Shown: positions 1 to 8,966, counted from the stretch's first letter. The stretch is 64,000 nucleotides of DNA from Mollicutes bacterium (GCA_003554025.1 PWFC01000020.1:1-64000), one strand, 5' to 3'. Made by a program: numbers and translations. The notes: a model not told the origin generated them from the sequence alone.

Positions 1-1
1 C

Positions 2-121
2 CGGCGCACCTACATCTACGACACCGACCAAGGCAAAGAACTCCGCGCCGAAATCGAAGACCTCGCAAAACTCATCGACAGCTACCGAAAAGGCGTCATC
101 AAAGAACAGGAAAGCAACTAA
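2..121 (+). CDS. C-terminal fragment of an upstream gene, possibly class III fructose-1,6-bisphosphatase
   Basis: An open frame enters from the left edge at base 2 and ends in TAA at 119-121, giving 39 C-terminal residues that start RRTYIYDTDQGKEL and end in RKGVIKEQESN. Codon use (GAC, AAC, ATC, GAA) matches the neighbouring genes and a strong terminator follows at once, so it is a real gene end. The tail (a DTD-G-KEL motif, then a charged helix and an AYR/SYRKG-like segment) recalls the C-terminus of class III FbpB-type fructose bisphosphatases of Bacillota, but this is from memory of the family and only 39 residues are visible. The coding call is solid and the identity is a weak guess. Confidence 0.55.
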   Translation, partial: RRTYIYDTDQGKELRAEIEDLAKLIDSYRKGVIKEQESN

Positions 122-123
122 AA

Positions 124-151
124 GAGGCCAAAAAACGGCCTCTTTTTTTCT
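124..151 (+). terminator. Rho-independent terminator of the upstream gene
   Basis: A 7-bp stem AGAGGCC (124-130) and GGCCTCT (138-144) with loop AAAAAAC is followed by a T-run interrupted by one C. It begins three bases after the stop codon and isolates the PDH operon from upstream transcription. Confidence 0.9.
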
Positions 152-311
152 TTAGTAACGCCGATCAGACTCTTAATTGCAAGGATTATAAAAAAGTGCG
201 TTTTGCGTGCCATTTTCGCCAAAATACGTTACGATACAATTGTCATTACGAAATGGCTTTTCTTTTTTCATTTTTACAAATTAGAATAATTACATATAAG
301 GAGGCGTTCTC
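152..311 (+). promoter_or_regulatory. Leader and probable promoter region of the PDH operon
   Basis: This AT-rich stretch must hold the promoter of the four-gene operon. The best -10 candidate is TACAAT at 235-240 with a weak TTTTCG at 213-218 (spacing 16). TAGAAT at 282-287 is an alternative. A hexamer TTACGA is repeated directly at 229-234 and 246-251, 17 bases apart start to start, flanking the palindrome ACAATTGT, which could be a regulator site. An AAGGAGG ribosome binding site lies at 298-304, eight bases before the pdhA ATG. Confidence 0.35.
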
Positions 312-1397
312 ATGATTTTGGACGCATACGATTCCCTCAAGGGAGAAATGTTCGGTGTTTTAGACCCCGACGGAAAAGTCGTCAACAAAGACTACGAACC
401 GAAAATCGACGACGACACCTTGCTCAAAATGTATAAGACCATGGTGTTGGCCCGCATCGCCGACACCAAAGCTTTGCAATACCAGCGACAAGGCCGCATG
501 CTCACCTTCGCCCCCGTGATGGGGCAAGAAGGGGCGCAAGTCGGCCCGCTAGCCGCGAGCAAACAAAAAGACTGGCTCGTCCAGGCGTTCCGCGAAATGG
601 CCGCTCTGCTTTATAAAGGCGCGCCGCTCAAGCAACTCTACCTTTATTGGTACGGAAACGAAATGGGTTCTCGTTTCGACGATTTGAACATCTTGCCGGT
701 AAACGTGCCGATCGGTTCGCAAATTTCGCACGCGGCCGGCATCGCCTACGCCTCAAAACTCAAAAAGCGCGACGAATCGGTCATCGCCTTCATCGGCGAT
801 GGAGGCACCGCGCACGGCGAGTTTCACGAAGGCCTCAACTTCGCCGCCGTTTACGACCTCCCCGTCGTGACGATCATCCAAAACAACCAATACGCGATTT
901 CCACGCCCCGTTCCATGGCCAGCAAGGCGAAAACACTGGCCCAAAAAGCCGTGGGCTACGGCATTCCCGGCGTGCAAGTCGACGGCAACGACCCGCTTGC
1001 GATGTACGCGGCGACCAAAGAAGCACTCAAACGCGCAAAAGAAGGCAAAGGCCCGACTCTGATCGAAGCCGTCACCTACCGCCTAGGCCCCCACACCACC
1101 AGCGACGACCCTAGCATCTACAGAAGCGAAGAAGAGGTCAAGGAGTGGCAGGCTAAAGACCCCATCACCAGATTCCGCAAGTACCTTTCCAACCGGAAGC
1201 TTTGGAACAAGGACAAAGAAGAAGCGCTTCAAGAAGAATACAAAAAATTCGTCGCGGACACTTTCAAAGAAGTCGAGAAGATGCCGCTTCCAACCGCGGA
1301 CGAAGTCTTCGACTACACCTACGCGAACATGACTGAGGAACTAAAAAAGCAAAAAGAAGCCTACAAAAAACGATTGAACGAAAGCGAGGGTGAATAA
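312..1397 (+). CDS. pdhA: Pyruvate dehydrogenase E1 component, alpha subunit
   Basis: This 361-residue protein is the thiamine-diphosphate-binding alpha subunit of the E1 heterotetramer, which decarboxylates pyruvate and passes the acetyl group to lipoyl-E2 in the cytosol. The ThDP/Mg motif is plain: GDGGTAHGEFHEGLNFA near residue 158, ending about 30 residues later in IIQNNQYAIST. The phosphorylation-loop region YRLGPHTTSDDP is also present. Length matches Gram-positive PdhA. The ATG start at 312 follows an AAGGAGG site. pdhB starts two bases after the stop, so the two subunits are co-translated in the standard E1a-E1b-E2-E3 order. A branched-chain oxoacid E1 is the alternative; gene order and the 361-residue length favour pyruvate. 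Confidence 0.95.
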   Translation: MILDAYDSLKGEMFGVLDPDGKVVNKDYEPKIDDDTLLKMYKTMVLARIADTKALQYQRQGRMLTFAPVMGQEGAQVGPLAASKQKDWLVQAFREMAALLYKGAPLKQLYLYWYGNEMGSRFDDLNILPVNVPIGSQISHAAGIAYASKLKKRDESVIAFIGDGGTAHGEFHEGLNFAAVYDLPVVTIIQNNQYAISTPRSMASKAKTLAQKAVGYGIPGVQVDGNDPLAMYAATKEALKRAKEGKGPTLIEAVTYRLGPHTTSDDPSIYRSEEEVKEWQAKDPITRFRKYLSNRKLWNKDKEEALQEEYKKFVADTFKEVEKMPLPTADEVFDYTYANMTEELKKQKEAYKKRLNESEGE

Positions 1398-1399
1398 CC

Positions 1400-2380
1400 A
1401 TGGCTACCATGACCCTTTTAAAAGCGATCAACCAAACGCTCTTTGAACAAATGCGAAAAGACGACAACGTCGTGCTCTACGGCGAAGACGCCGGATACGA
1501 AGGCGGCGTCTTCCGCGTCACCGCGGGTCTCCAAAAAGAATTCGGCAAAGACCGCGTCTTCGACACCCCGATTTCCGAAGCCGCCATCATGGGCAGCGCC
1601 ATCGGCATGGCCGCGGCCGGACTGCGCCCGATCACCGAGATTCAGTTTTCGGGCTTCATGTTCCCGGGCTACAACCAAATCGCCACCCACATGGCCCGCA
1701 TGCACAACCGCTCCCGCGGCAAATACAAGATGCCCATCGTCGTCCGCATGCCTTATGGCGGCGGCGTCCGCGCGCTCGAACACCACAGCGAATCGCTCGA
1801 GACCCTCTTTGCGCATATTCCGGGGTTGAAACTCGTCATCCCCTCGACCCCATATGATGCGAAAGGGCTCCTCACCTCCGCCATCCAAGACGACGACCCC
1901 GTGATTTTCATGGAACCGAAGAAAATCTACCGCGCATTCAAACAAGAAGTCCCCGAAGAAGAATACAAAATTCCTCTCGGCAAGGCCAAAGTCGTTCAAA
2001 AGGGCACCGACGTCACCGTCGTGAGCTGGGGCGCGATGATGGTCGAAACCCAAAAGGCCATCAAGGCCCTTGAAGACGAAAACATCTCCGTCGAACTGAT
2101 CGACCTTCGCACAATCTCCCCCATCGACACAGAGACCATTATCAAATCTGTCAAAAAGACAGGACGTTTCCTAGTCGCCCACGAAGCCGTCAAGACGCTC
2201 GGCATCGGCGCCGAACTCATCAGCCGCGTCAACGAAGGAGCGTTCTTCCACCTTGAAGCGATGCCGACGCGAATCACCGGCCACGACATCACCGTGCCGC
2301 TCCCCAAAGGCGAACGTCATCAAACGGTAGACGCCACCCGCATCGCCGAAGAAATCAAAAAACTTGCCAGGTTCGAGTAA
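1400..2380 (+). CDS. pdhB: Pyruvate dehydrogenase E1 component, beta subunit
   Basis: The 326-residue E1 beta subunit forms the alpha2beta2 E1 with PdhA and completes the ThDP site at the subunit interface. The N-terminal half carries the transketolase pyrimidine-binding fold (VLYGEDAGYEGGVFRVT, then DTPISEAAIMGSAIGMA, with the catalytic Glu in the EQ/EI-type segment TEIQFSGFMFP). The C-terminal transketolase domain includes ELIDLRTISPID and the KTGRFLVAHEAV segment typical of the family. The start follows the PdhA stop by two bases, with GAGGGTG in the end of pdhA as the probable ribosome binding site. It is the second gene of the operon and shows no abnormality. Confidence 0.95.
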   Translation: MATMTLLKAINQTLFEQMRKDDNVVLYGEDAGYEGGVFRVTAGLQKEFGKDRVFDTPISEAAIMGSAIGMAAAGLRPITEIQFSGFMFPGYNQIATHMARMHNRSRGKYKMPIVVRMPYGGGVRALEHHSESLETLFAHIPGLKLVIPSTPYDAKGLLTSAIQDDDPVIFMEPKKIYRAFKQEVPEEEYKIPLGKAKVVQKGTDVTVVSWGAMMVETQKAIKALEDENISVELIDLRTISPIDTETIIKSVKKTGRFLVAHEAVKTLGIGAELISRVNEGAFFHLEAMPTRITGHDITVPLPKGERHQTVDATRIAEEIKKLARFE

Positions 2381-2393
2381 GGAGGAAAAACCA

Positions 2394-3695
2394 ATGATCA
2401 ATTTCAAATTCGCAGACATCGGCGAAGGCATCCATGAGGGAAAAATTCTCAAATGGCACTACGACGTCGGCGACAAAGTCGCCGAAGGCGAAACCATGGT
2501 TGTCATCGAAACCGACAAAGTCAACGCCGAAATCCCCGTTCCCGAAGACGGCGTGCTCAAGAAAAAAGGCGCCGAAGTCGGCGACACCATCGAAGTCGGC
2601 GAAGTTTTGGCCGTCATCGACGATGGCAGCGGCGACGAAGAAGCCGAAGATGAAACTGAGAAATCCGAAAAAGAAACCGACGAAAGCAAAAAAGAAAATT
2701 CCGACGACGAAGAATCCGCAAGCGTTGTCGGGTCCGTTGAAACTTCCGACGAAGTCTTGCCGCCAAGCGAAGAAAGCGAGGAGGAAGAGGAAGTTTCCGA
2801 CCGTCCCGCGCTCGCGACTCCTGTCGCCCGCAAAATGGCCAAAGACATGGGGGTTGACATCAAAAAAATCAAAGGCAGCGGTCCGGAAGGGCGCGTCATG
2901 AAAGAAGACATCAAAAAAGCCGCAGAGCAACAAGAAACCAAACAAGACCGTCAACCGAAACAAGCAAAACGTCCCACCATGCCTTCCATGCAGGAAAAAC
3001 GCACACGGCGCGAGAAAATCTCCACCTTGCGCAAAAGCGTCGTCAACGCCATGGACACTTCAAACACCCTGATTCCCGACACTACGGTCATGGACGAATT
3101 CGACGTCACCGAACTTGTCAAATTCCGCGGCGAACAAAAAGCGCTCGCCGAAGAAAAGGGCACCAAACTCACCTATTTGCCTTTGATCATCAAGGCCGTG
3201 ATTCTCGCGATGAAAGAATACCCGATTTTTAACGCAAGCTACGACCACGAACGCGAAGAAATCGTCTACAAAAACTATTACAACATCGGCATCGCCGTAG
3301 ACACCCCCGACGGCCTCATCGTGCCCAACATCAAAGACGCCGACCAAAAGAGCATCATCGAACTCGCCGGCGAAGTCGAAACGCTCGCGAAGAAAGCGCG
3401 CGACCGCAAATTGAACTTAGAAGACTTGAAAGACACCACCTTTTCCATCACAAATTATGGCGCGTTCGGCGCCAAACTCGGCACTCCTGTCATCAACCAT
3501 CCCGAAGTGGCCATCTTAGGCATGGGCGCCATCACCAAAAAACCCGTCGTGATCGACGACGAAATCAAAGTCCGCTCCATGTTTCCCGTCTCACTCACCG
3601 TTGACCACCGCATAATTGACGGTGGCGACGCCGGCCGTTTCATGGTAAAATTGAAAGAGTACTTGAGCAACCCGATGTTGCTACTACTTAGTTAA
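2394..3695 (+). CDS. pdhC: Dihydrolipoamide acetyltransferase, E2 core of the PDH complex
   Basis: The 433-residue E2 transfers acetyl from lipoamide to CoA and forms the core of the complex. One lipoyl domain spans residues 1-76, with the lipoylated Lys42 in ETDKVNAE. A long acidic Ser/Glu-rich linker (about 80-145) follows, then the peripheral subunit-binding domain (ATPVARKMAKDMGVDIKKIKG, about 148-182), a basic linker, and the acyltransferase domain ending in the catalytic HRIIDGGDAGRFM (His405, Asp409). An upstream TTG would add ten residues, but GGAGG at 2381-2385 is correctly placed only for the ATG at 2394. The acidic first linker is unusual; Bacillus E2 uses Ala/Pro-rich linkers. Lipoate is probably supplied by the ligase at 7946-8935. 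Confidence 0.95.
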   Translation: MINFKFADIGEGIHEGKILKWHYDVGDKVAEGETMVVIETDKVNAEIPVPEDGVLKKKGAEVGDTIEVGEVLAVIDDGSGDEEAEDETEKSEKETDESKKENSDDEESASVVGSVETSDEVLPPSEESEEEEEVSDRPALATPVARKMAKDMGVDIKKIKGSGPEGRVMKEDIKKAAEQQETKQDRQPKQAKRPTMPSMQEKRTRREKISTLRKSVVNAMDTSNTLIPDTTVMDEFDVTELVKFRGEQKALAEEKGTKLTYLPLIIKAVILAMKEYPIFNASYDHEREEIVYKNYYNIGIAVDTPDGLIVPNIKDADQKSIIELAGEVETLAKKARDRKLNLEDLKDTTFSITNYGAFGAKLGTPVINHPEVAILGMGAITKKPVVIDDEIKVRSMFPVSLTVDHRIIDGGDAGRFMVKLKEYLSNPMLLLLS

Positions 3696-3706
3696 GGAGT
3701 GAGATT

Positions 3707-5083
3707 GTGAAAGAATACGACATCACCATCCTAGGCGGCGGACCCGGAGGCTATGTGGCCGCCATCAAGGCGGCGCAAGCCGGAAAAAGCGTCGCACTCA
3801 TTGAAAAAGAGGCGATAGGCGGCGTTTGCCTAAACTGGGGGTGCATCCCCACCAAAGCGCTTCTCAAAAGCGCAAAAGTCTACGAAAACTTTAAAAACGC
3901 CAAATCCTACGGCTTCAAAGTCGACATGGACAACGTGGAGATCGACTTCAAAAAAATCATGCAACGCAAGAACAAAGCCGTCAAAAAGCTGACTTCAGGG
4001 GTCGGTTACCTGCTTAAGAAAAACAAGGTCGACGTGTACGAAGGCGAAGGCGTCGCAAAGGACGCCCACACCGTCGAAGTCAACGACCAAACCTTGAAAA
4101 CCGCCAAGCTCATCATCGCCACCGGCGCATCGCCCGTAGTGCCTCCAATCGACGGGTTGAAAGAAGGGCTTGAGAAGGGATATGTCCTGACCAGCAAAGG
4201 TCTGCTCGACATCGACAAGATTCCCGAAAAGCTCGCCATCGTCGGCGGCGGCGTCATCGGCGTCGAATTCGCCGCGATATTTAACGCACTTGGCAGCAAA
4301 GTAACCATTTTGGAACGCGAAGACGACATCTTGTTTGAGGTGGACCAAGACATAAAGGATCAATTCAAGAAAAAACTCAAGAAGGATAAAATCAAAGTTC
4401 TTACCGGCGCCACCCTCAAAAGCGTCGGAGAATCTTCTCTAACCTATGAGGAAGACGGAGAAGACAAAACTTTAGACGCCGACCGCGTGCTTTTGAGCGT
4501 CGGCATGAAACCGAACACCAAAGGCCTTGAAGCGTTAGACCTAGAAATGGAAAACGGCGGCATCAAGACCGACAATCTTCTTAGGACGAACATCGACGAC
4601 GTCTACGCCATCGGCGATTGCAACGGCAAATATCTGCTCGCGCATGTCGCCAGCAAAGAAGGCCTCGTCGCCGTCACGGACATTCTTGGAGAAAAACAAC
4701 AACCCATGAATTACGACCACATGCCCTCAGGCATCTACACATTCCCCGAAATCGCCCAGGTCGGCCTTACCGAAGAAAAAGCCAAAGCGCGCGGCATCGA
4801 TTACAAGACCAGCACTTTCCCGATTACCGCCAACGGCAAGGCTTTAGCCGAAGGTCAAAACATCGGCATGGTCAAAATGATCGCCTCAAAACCTTACAAC
4901 GAAATCATTGGTGTGCATATTTTAGCCGAAGGCGCCACAGAACTCATCAGCGAAAGCGTTTTGGGCATGGCCCTCGAAGCGACGGCCGCCGATTTCGCGC
5001 ATGCGGTGCACCCGCATCCGACCCTCTCGGAAATGGTCCACGAGACCGCCCACGGCATCCTCGACAAGCCCATTCATTTATGA
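3707..5083 (+). CDS. pdhD: Dihydrolipoamide dehydrogenase, E3 of the PDH complex
   Basis: This 458-residue FAD enzyme reoxidises dihydrolipoamide and makes NADH. The N-terminal FAD motif GGGPGGYVAAIKAAQ leads into the redox disulfide GGVCLNWGCIPTKALL. An NAD-binding GGGVIGVEFAAI lies in the centre, the second FAD contact is TNIDDVYAIGDC, and the C-terminal active-site segment is HAVHPHPTLSEMVHE. There is no fused lipoyl domain, unlike some Mollicute E3 proteins. The start is GTG, eight bases after AAGGAG. It is the last operon gene and its TGA stop lies inside the left flank of the terminator hairpin. Confidence 0.96.
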   Translation: MKEYDITILGGGPGGYVAAIKAAQAGKSVALIEKEAIGGVCLNWGCIPTKALLKSAKVYENFKNAKSYGFKVDMDNVEIDFKKIMQRKNKAVKKLTSGVGYLLKKNKVDVYEGEGVAKDAHTVEVNDQTLKTAKLIIATGASPVVPPIDGLKEGLEKGYVLTSKGLLDIDKIPEKLAIVGGGVIGVEFAAIFNALGSKVTILEREDDILFEVDQDIKDQFKKKLKKDKIKVLTGATLKSVGESSLTYEEDGEDKTLDADRVLLSVGMKPNTKGLEALDLEMENGGIKTDNLLRTNIDDVYAIGDCNGKYLLAHVASKEGLVAVTDILGEKQQPMNYDHMPSGIYTFPEIAQVGLTEEKAKARGIDYKTSTFPITANGKALAEGQNIGMVKMIASKPYNEIIGVHILAEGATELISESVLGMALEATAADFAHAVHPHPTLSEMVHETAHGILDKPIHL

Positions 5084-5110
5084 GACGATGGAAACATCGT
5101 CTCTTTTTTT
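5082..5110 (+). terminator. Terminator of the PDH operon
   Basis: A perfect 9-bp stem GAGACGATG (5082-5090) and CATCGTCTC (5095-5103) with a GAAA tetraloop is followed by seven T. The stem begins within the pdhD stop codon. Confidence 0.93.
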
Positions 5111-5188
5111 TAAAAAAAACTTGTCACATTTCAAGGGTGTAAAACGGGGAAAATCCCACTGTTTAGAGTAAAAGAAATCATAAAAAGG

Positions 5189-5217
5189 TTTACATTCATT
5201 ATGGAACTTGGTACAAT
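5189..5217 (+). promoter_or_regulatory. SigA-type promoter of the Ig/OB lipoprotein gene
   Basis: TTTACA (5189-5194) and TACAAT (5212-5217) are separated by exactly 17 bases. The start point would be near 5224, leaving a leader of about 100 bases. The leader can fold into a hairpin (ATAGAGT 5228-5234 with ACTCTAT 5272-5278, and inner GGAAG 5245-5249 with CTTCC 5257-5261). Confidence 0.8.
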
Positions 5218-5322
5218 TACAATAAAGATAGAGTGTTTTTTTGTGGAAGAAAACGACTTCCTAAATGAAAAACTCTATTCTCAACCAAAAAAGATACATA
5301 AAAAAAGTAGGAGGGATTTATT

Positions 5323-7875
5323 TTGAAAAAAGGATTACTGGCTTTTGTATCCGTTTTAATGCTGGCGATGATCGTCGCATGCGGAGCACCGGATCCTGAA
5401 TCCGTAGAACTTAACCAAACCGAAGTAGAAGTCGTTGTTGGCGAAACCGTTACCGTCGAAGCGACTGTAGAACCTGAAGACGCAGAGCAGGAAATTACCT
5501 GGTCAAGCGCGGACACCGATATCGCTACGGTCGATGACGGCGTCATCACCGGCGTAGAAATCGGTACAACAACCATTACGGCCACCGCTACCGGCACTGA
5601 CGTCAGCGCCGATGTTACTGTAGAGGTCGTATCTCCGTACATGAGTGTTGAAGACGTTTACGCACTTGAAGATGGAGAAGCCGTCGACGTGGTCGGCGTT
5701 GTTACCAAAGTAACCAATCACCGCACATTCTATATTGGTGACGACACCGGCGGTATTGCGGTTTATGACGGCGACGACGCATTCATCTACGACGAAGGCG
5801 AAGAAGAAGACGACTTAGGCGTTCAACGTTTGTTCATCGGCGATTATGTCCGTATCCAAGGCGAACGCGATGAGTTCAACGGACTTGAACAAATCGGCAG
5901 CCTCACCGATGTAGAAATCATGGAAAGCGGCTATCCTCTGCCTGCTTCTTCAGACATCGAAGTTAGTGACGACGATGAAGACATGCGTCCTTACATGGGC
6001 CGTCGTGTCAACATTGAAGGTCTTGTAGTCGATGACGTCAGCGAAGACAACTTTGGCAACATCACAGTTGATTTCTTCAGCGTAGAAACTGGCAATGAAA
6101 TTTCTATGCGCTACGATTCTCGCTTAGAAAACTTCGTTGATGACGCACCCGGCTACGCCGCACACTTGCTAAGCTTTGAAGAAGGCAACGTTGTGGACAT
6201 CGATTCCGCCATTCTCGGATGGTATAACGGTCCGCAATTGCTTTACACTTATTCCGGCGAAGTAACCGAAAGCGCCGTACCTTATGCGGATTATATCGCT
6301 CTTGACGATCCTGATCAATCCGAAATTTCTCTCGCATACGGTAGCACCGAAACCATCAATGCAACCGTCTACCCAACAGGAGCTCCCCAAAACATCACTT
6401 GGACCAGCTCCGATGAAGACGTTGTTACTGTTGAAGATGGCGTATTGACTCCGGTTGACACCGGAAGCGCGACCATTACCGTACGCGCAACCGGAACCGA
6501 CCAGCTCGTTTTTGTCGCAGTCACCGTCTACATGCCGTCCATAGCGGACGTTCACGCCGCGGAAGATGGCGAAGACGTAGTGACCGAAGGCGTCATCACC
6601 AACATCATCGACAGCCGTACGTTCTTCATCCAAGACGCGAGTGGCGCAATTGCCGTTTATGATGGCGGCGACGAGTACCTTGAAGACATGGGTCTTGCCG
6701 TTGGCGATCTCGTACGAGTCTTTGGTGAACGCGACGCTTGGAGCGGCCTCGAACAAATCAGCGGCTTGACAGCTGTTGAAGTTCTCGAGACTGACCAAGA
6801 CCTGCCCGACCCGGCAGACATCGACGGCATTGATTTAGAAGACAACGAAGCCATGCTGCCTTATCAAGGCATGCGTGTAAGCTTCACCGAAATGATTGTC
6901 TCCGGTCCGAACTCCGACGAAGCCGACGAAAGCTTTAGCATCGAACTTACCGATCCTTACAACGGTTCAACCATTGACGTCCGTTACGAATCGTATCACG
7001 ACGATGCGGACTTAGCGGCTTATCTCTCCGGACTTGAAGAGGGAGACGTTGTTGACGTCGTCAACATGACGCTTGGTTGGTTCGATCCTACCTGGATGGA
7101 CGGCGGAGCGCAACTTCTTATTACCGCTGAAGACCAGCTCGTTGCCGGCACATTGTCCGCAGACGCTGTAGAAGCGTACCTTACCGCAAACATCACCCTG
7201 CCTGAAGAAACCACGCAAGACTTGACACTCCCAATCGAATACCCCCTCGGCGCCTGGAATCTCGACATCGCTTGGGCTTCTGACAATGAAGACGTCATCG
7301 CTACCGATGGCACCGTTACTCGTCCTGAAGAGGGCGACGCGGAAGTCGAATTGACCGCGACCATTACCGACGACAACGACTTTGAACTGATTCTCACGTT
7401 CATGGTATTGGTTCCGGAAGCTCCAGACGAGCCCGAAACATACACCGAGCACTGGTCGACCTTTGAAGGTAGCGGAACTTCATACGTTACCGAAACATTC
7501 ATTGGCGATTCCGGCTTCGAATGGACCGTAACCGAATCCAGAAAGGACCTGGGCGGTTATGAAATCGACGGCGGCGGCATCATGTTCCGTGGCGGCGGTA
7601 CATTCACCGCAACCATTGATGGCGGCATTGATTCTTTGAGTCTTGACATCCTTATGGGCTTCACCGGCGGCGCACCTGAAGACCGTACGGTTGAAATCTA
7701 CATCGACGACGTCCTTGTAGGCTCTCATACGCTTTCAAGCACCGACGTAGAAACGTTGGTCATTGAAGACATAGACGTTGAAGGCGAATTTGAACTAAAA
7801 ATCGAAAACGCCGGTGACGACCGTCAAATCGTCCTGAACAACCTTGAATGGACTGAATACTGGGGCGAAGAATAA
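5323..7875 (+). CDS. Large surface lipoprotein with duplicated Big2-like and OB-fold-like domains
   Basis: The 850-residue product begins with a signal peptide and lipobox (MIVAC, Cys20), so it should be lipid-anchored outside the membrane. Two Big2-type Ig domains (about 27-105 and 325-405; signatures WSSADTDIATVDDGVITG and WTSSDEDVVTVEDGVLTP) are each followed by an OB-fold-like domain (about 108-320 and 408-610) with matching blocks such as RTFYIGDDTGGIAVYDG and RTFFIQDASGAIAVYDG. A third Ig-like domain (about 615-710) and a beta-rich C-terminal domain (about 715-850) complete it. The protein is very acidic. Similar domains flank secreted nucleases and phosphatases, but no catalytic domain is seen here. 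The start is TTG at 5323, placed by AGGAGGG at 5309-5315. It is monocistronic, with its own promoter and terminator. A binding or adhesin role is inference. Confidence 0.85.
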   Translation: MKKGLLAFVSVLMLAMIVACGAPDPESVELNQTEVEVVVGETVTVEATVEPEDAEQEITWSSADTDIATVDDGVITGVEIGTTTITATATGTDVSADVTVEVVSPYMSVEDVYALEDGEAVDVVGVVTKVTNHRTFYIGDDTGGIAVYDGDDAFIYDEGEEEDDLGVQRLFIGDYVRIQGERDEFNGLEQIGSLTDVEIMESGYPLPASSDIEVSDDDEDMRPYMGRRVNIEGLVVDDVSEDNFGNITVDFFSVETGNEISMRYDSRLENFVDDAPGYAAHLLSFEEGNVVDIDSAILGWYNGPQLLYTYSGEVTESAVPYADYIALDDPDQSEISLAYGSTETINATVYPTGAPQNITWTSSDEDVVTVEDGVLTPVDTGSATITVRATGTDQLVFVAVTVYMPSIADVHAAEDGEDVVTEGVITNIIDSRTFFIQDASGAIAVYDGGDEYLEDMGLAVGDLVRVFGERDAWSGLEQISGLTAVEVLETDQDLPDPADIDGIDLEDNEAMLPYQGMRVSFTEMIVSGPNSDEADESFSIELTDPYNGSTIDVRYESYHDDADLAAYLSGLEEGDVVDVVNMTLGWFDPTWMDGGAQLLITAEDQLVAGTLSADAVEAYLTANITLPEETTQDLTLPIEYPLGAWNLDIAWASDNEDVIATDGTVTRPEEGDAEVELTATITDDNDFELILTFMVLVPEAPDEPETYTEHWSTFEGSGTSYVTETFIGDSGFEWTVTESRKDLGGYEIDGGGIMFRGGGTFTATIDGGIDSLSLDILMGFTGGAPEDRTVEIYIDDVLVGSHTLSSTDVETLVIEDIDVEGEFELKIENAGDDRQIVLNNLEWTEYWGEE

Positions 7876-7896
7876 TCATCAACACCATTCCATAAC

Positions 7897-7928
7897 AAAA
7901 GACGCATCCTGCGGGATGCGTCTTTTTT
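7897..7928. terminator. Terminator shared by convergent genes
   Basis: The stem GACGCATCC (7901-7909) and GGATGCGTC (7914-7922) with loop TGCG is flanked by AAAA on the left and TTTTTT on the right. It terminates the lipoprotein gene and, read on the other strand, the lipoate ligase gene. Confidence 0.9.
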
Positions 7929-7945
7929 AAGGAGTCAAGAAAATG

Positions 7946-8935
7946 TCAACCGAACACGCAGTCGATGATGTCTTCAAGCGTGATGTTGAAAAAGTATTCC
8001 TCAAGCGGTTCTTCCTTTAAAGCGTCGCGAAAGGCGTTTTCGTCGTATTTAAGTCCTCGCACTTTATCTTCTAGGGACGATATGTCGCGCGCGCCTAAAA
8101 AATCCCCGAAGATTTTGACATCGTCGATGCGTCCTTCTTTGACGTTGAAATGGAATTCGACTTTTCCGCCCTCATAGCGGCCCGCTTTTTCAATGCTGAA
8201 GTCGGGAGATTCGCCATAATTCCACTCCCAACGTTTATAGCGCTTCTCCATCAGTTCATAGATTTTGTCGAGGTCTTCTTTGCCGAGTTCGTAGACGTGC
8301 TTGCTTATGTCGTCGGTATCAAGCAGGTATTCGAGCAGCGTCTTTTTGAATTCGGGCATGGACACTTGTTCTTTAAGATAGGGCTTGATGTTGGTAACGC
8401 GTGAACGTTTGGATTTGATGCCTTTGGAGGCGATTTTGTCTTGTTTGACGTTTAAGACGTCGGCGACGGTGGCGAGATTCGCATCAAAAAGGATGGTGCC
8501 GTGGTGCAACATCCGGTCTTTAAAAAAGCTTTGCGCGTTGCCGGAGATTTTCTTGCCGTCGACGACGATGTCGTTGCGCCCATGAAACTCGGCCGGGACG
8601 CCTAGGCTTTTGAGCGCTTCGATGACGGGCGCGGTGAATTTTTCGTAATTGTTCAAATTGTCTTTGAGCTTCGTGACGAACGAAAAGTTCAAATTGCCGA
8701 GATCGTGGTAGACGGCTCCGCCTCCGGTGATGCGTCGGACAACGCTCACGTCGTGTTCTTTGACGTAGCTCGTGTTGATTTCCTCGACGGTGTTTTGGTT
8801 GCGCCCGATGATGACGCTGTTTTCGTTTTGCCAAAGCAAAACGTAATCGTCCTTGTCCTCAAGGTATTTGAGCACGTATTCTTCAAGCGCCAAATTGAAA
8901 CGTGGGTCTTTCGAATCGTTCAAAATGGTCTTCAT
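7946..8935 (-). CDS. lplA: Lipoate-protein ligase A
   Basis: This 329-residue enzyme activates free lipoate with ATP and attaches it to the lipoyl lysine of E2 proteins. The N-terminal biotin/lipoyl ligase domain carries the expected RRITGGGAVYHDLGNLNFSF and the lysine-bearing segment KISGNAQSFFKDRMLHHGTILFD-like block (key residues GNAQ, HHGT). The C-terminal accessory domain of about 90 residues marks the full-length LplA type. No lipA/lipB is in the window, so scavenging is the likely source of lipoate for the adjacent PDH E2. The ATG at 8935 follows GAGGTGA on the minus strand, and a clear promoter lies upstream. Confidence 0.93.
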   Translation of the reverse strand: MKTILNDSKDPRFNLALEEYVLKYLEDKDDYVLLWQNENSVIIGRNQNTVEEINTSYVKEHDVSVVRRITGGGAVYHDLGNLNFSFVTKLKDNLNNYEKFTAPVIEALKSLGVPAEFHGRNDIVVDGKKISGNAQSFFKDRMLHHGTILFDANLATVADVLNVKQDKIASKGIKSKRSRVTNIKPYLKEQVSMPEFKKTLLEYLLDTDDISKHVYELGKEDLDKIYELMEKRYKRWEWNYGESPDFSIEKAGRYEGGKVEFHFNVKEGRIDDVKIFGDFLGARDISSLEDKVRGLKYDENAFRDALKEEPLEEYFFNITLEDIIDCVFG

Positions 8936-8966
8936 TCAAGTCACCTCTTTTGTATTCTCTACAAGT

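Noticed and set aside
647-1114. Arg/His-rich open frame inside pdhA in another frame
   Set aside because: It is a by-product of the GC-rich codon use of pdhA. Similar frames occur within most real genes here (for example 4618-5142, 21205-21624).
7943-8020. A 25-codon plus-strand frame with a perfect AAGGAG ribosome site, antisense to the 3' end of lplA
   Set aside because: It follows the terminator with no promoter, and its bases are fully explained as lplA coding sequence.
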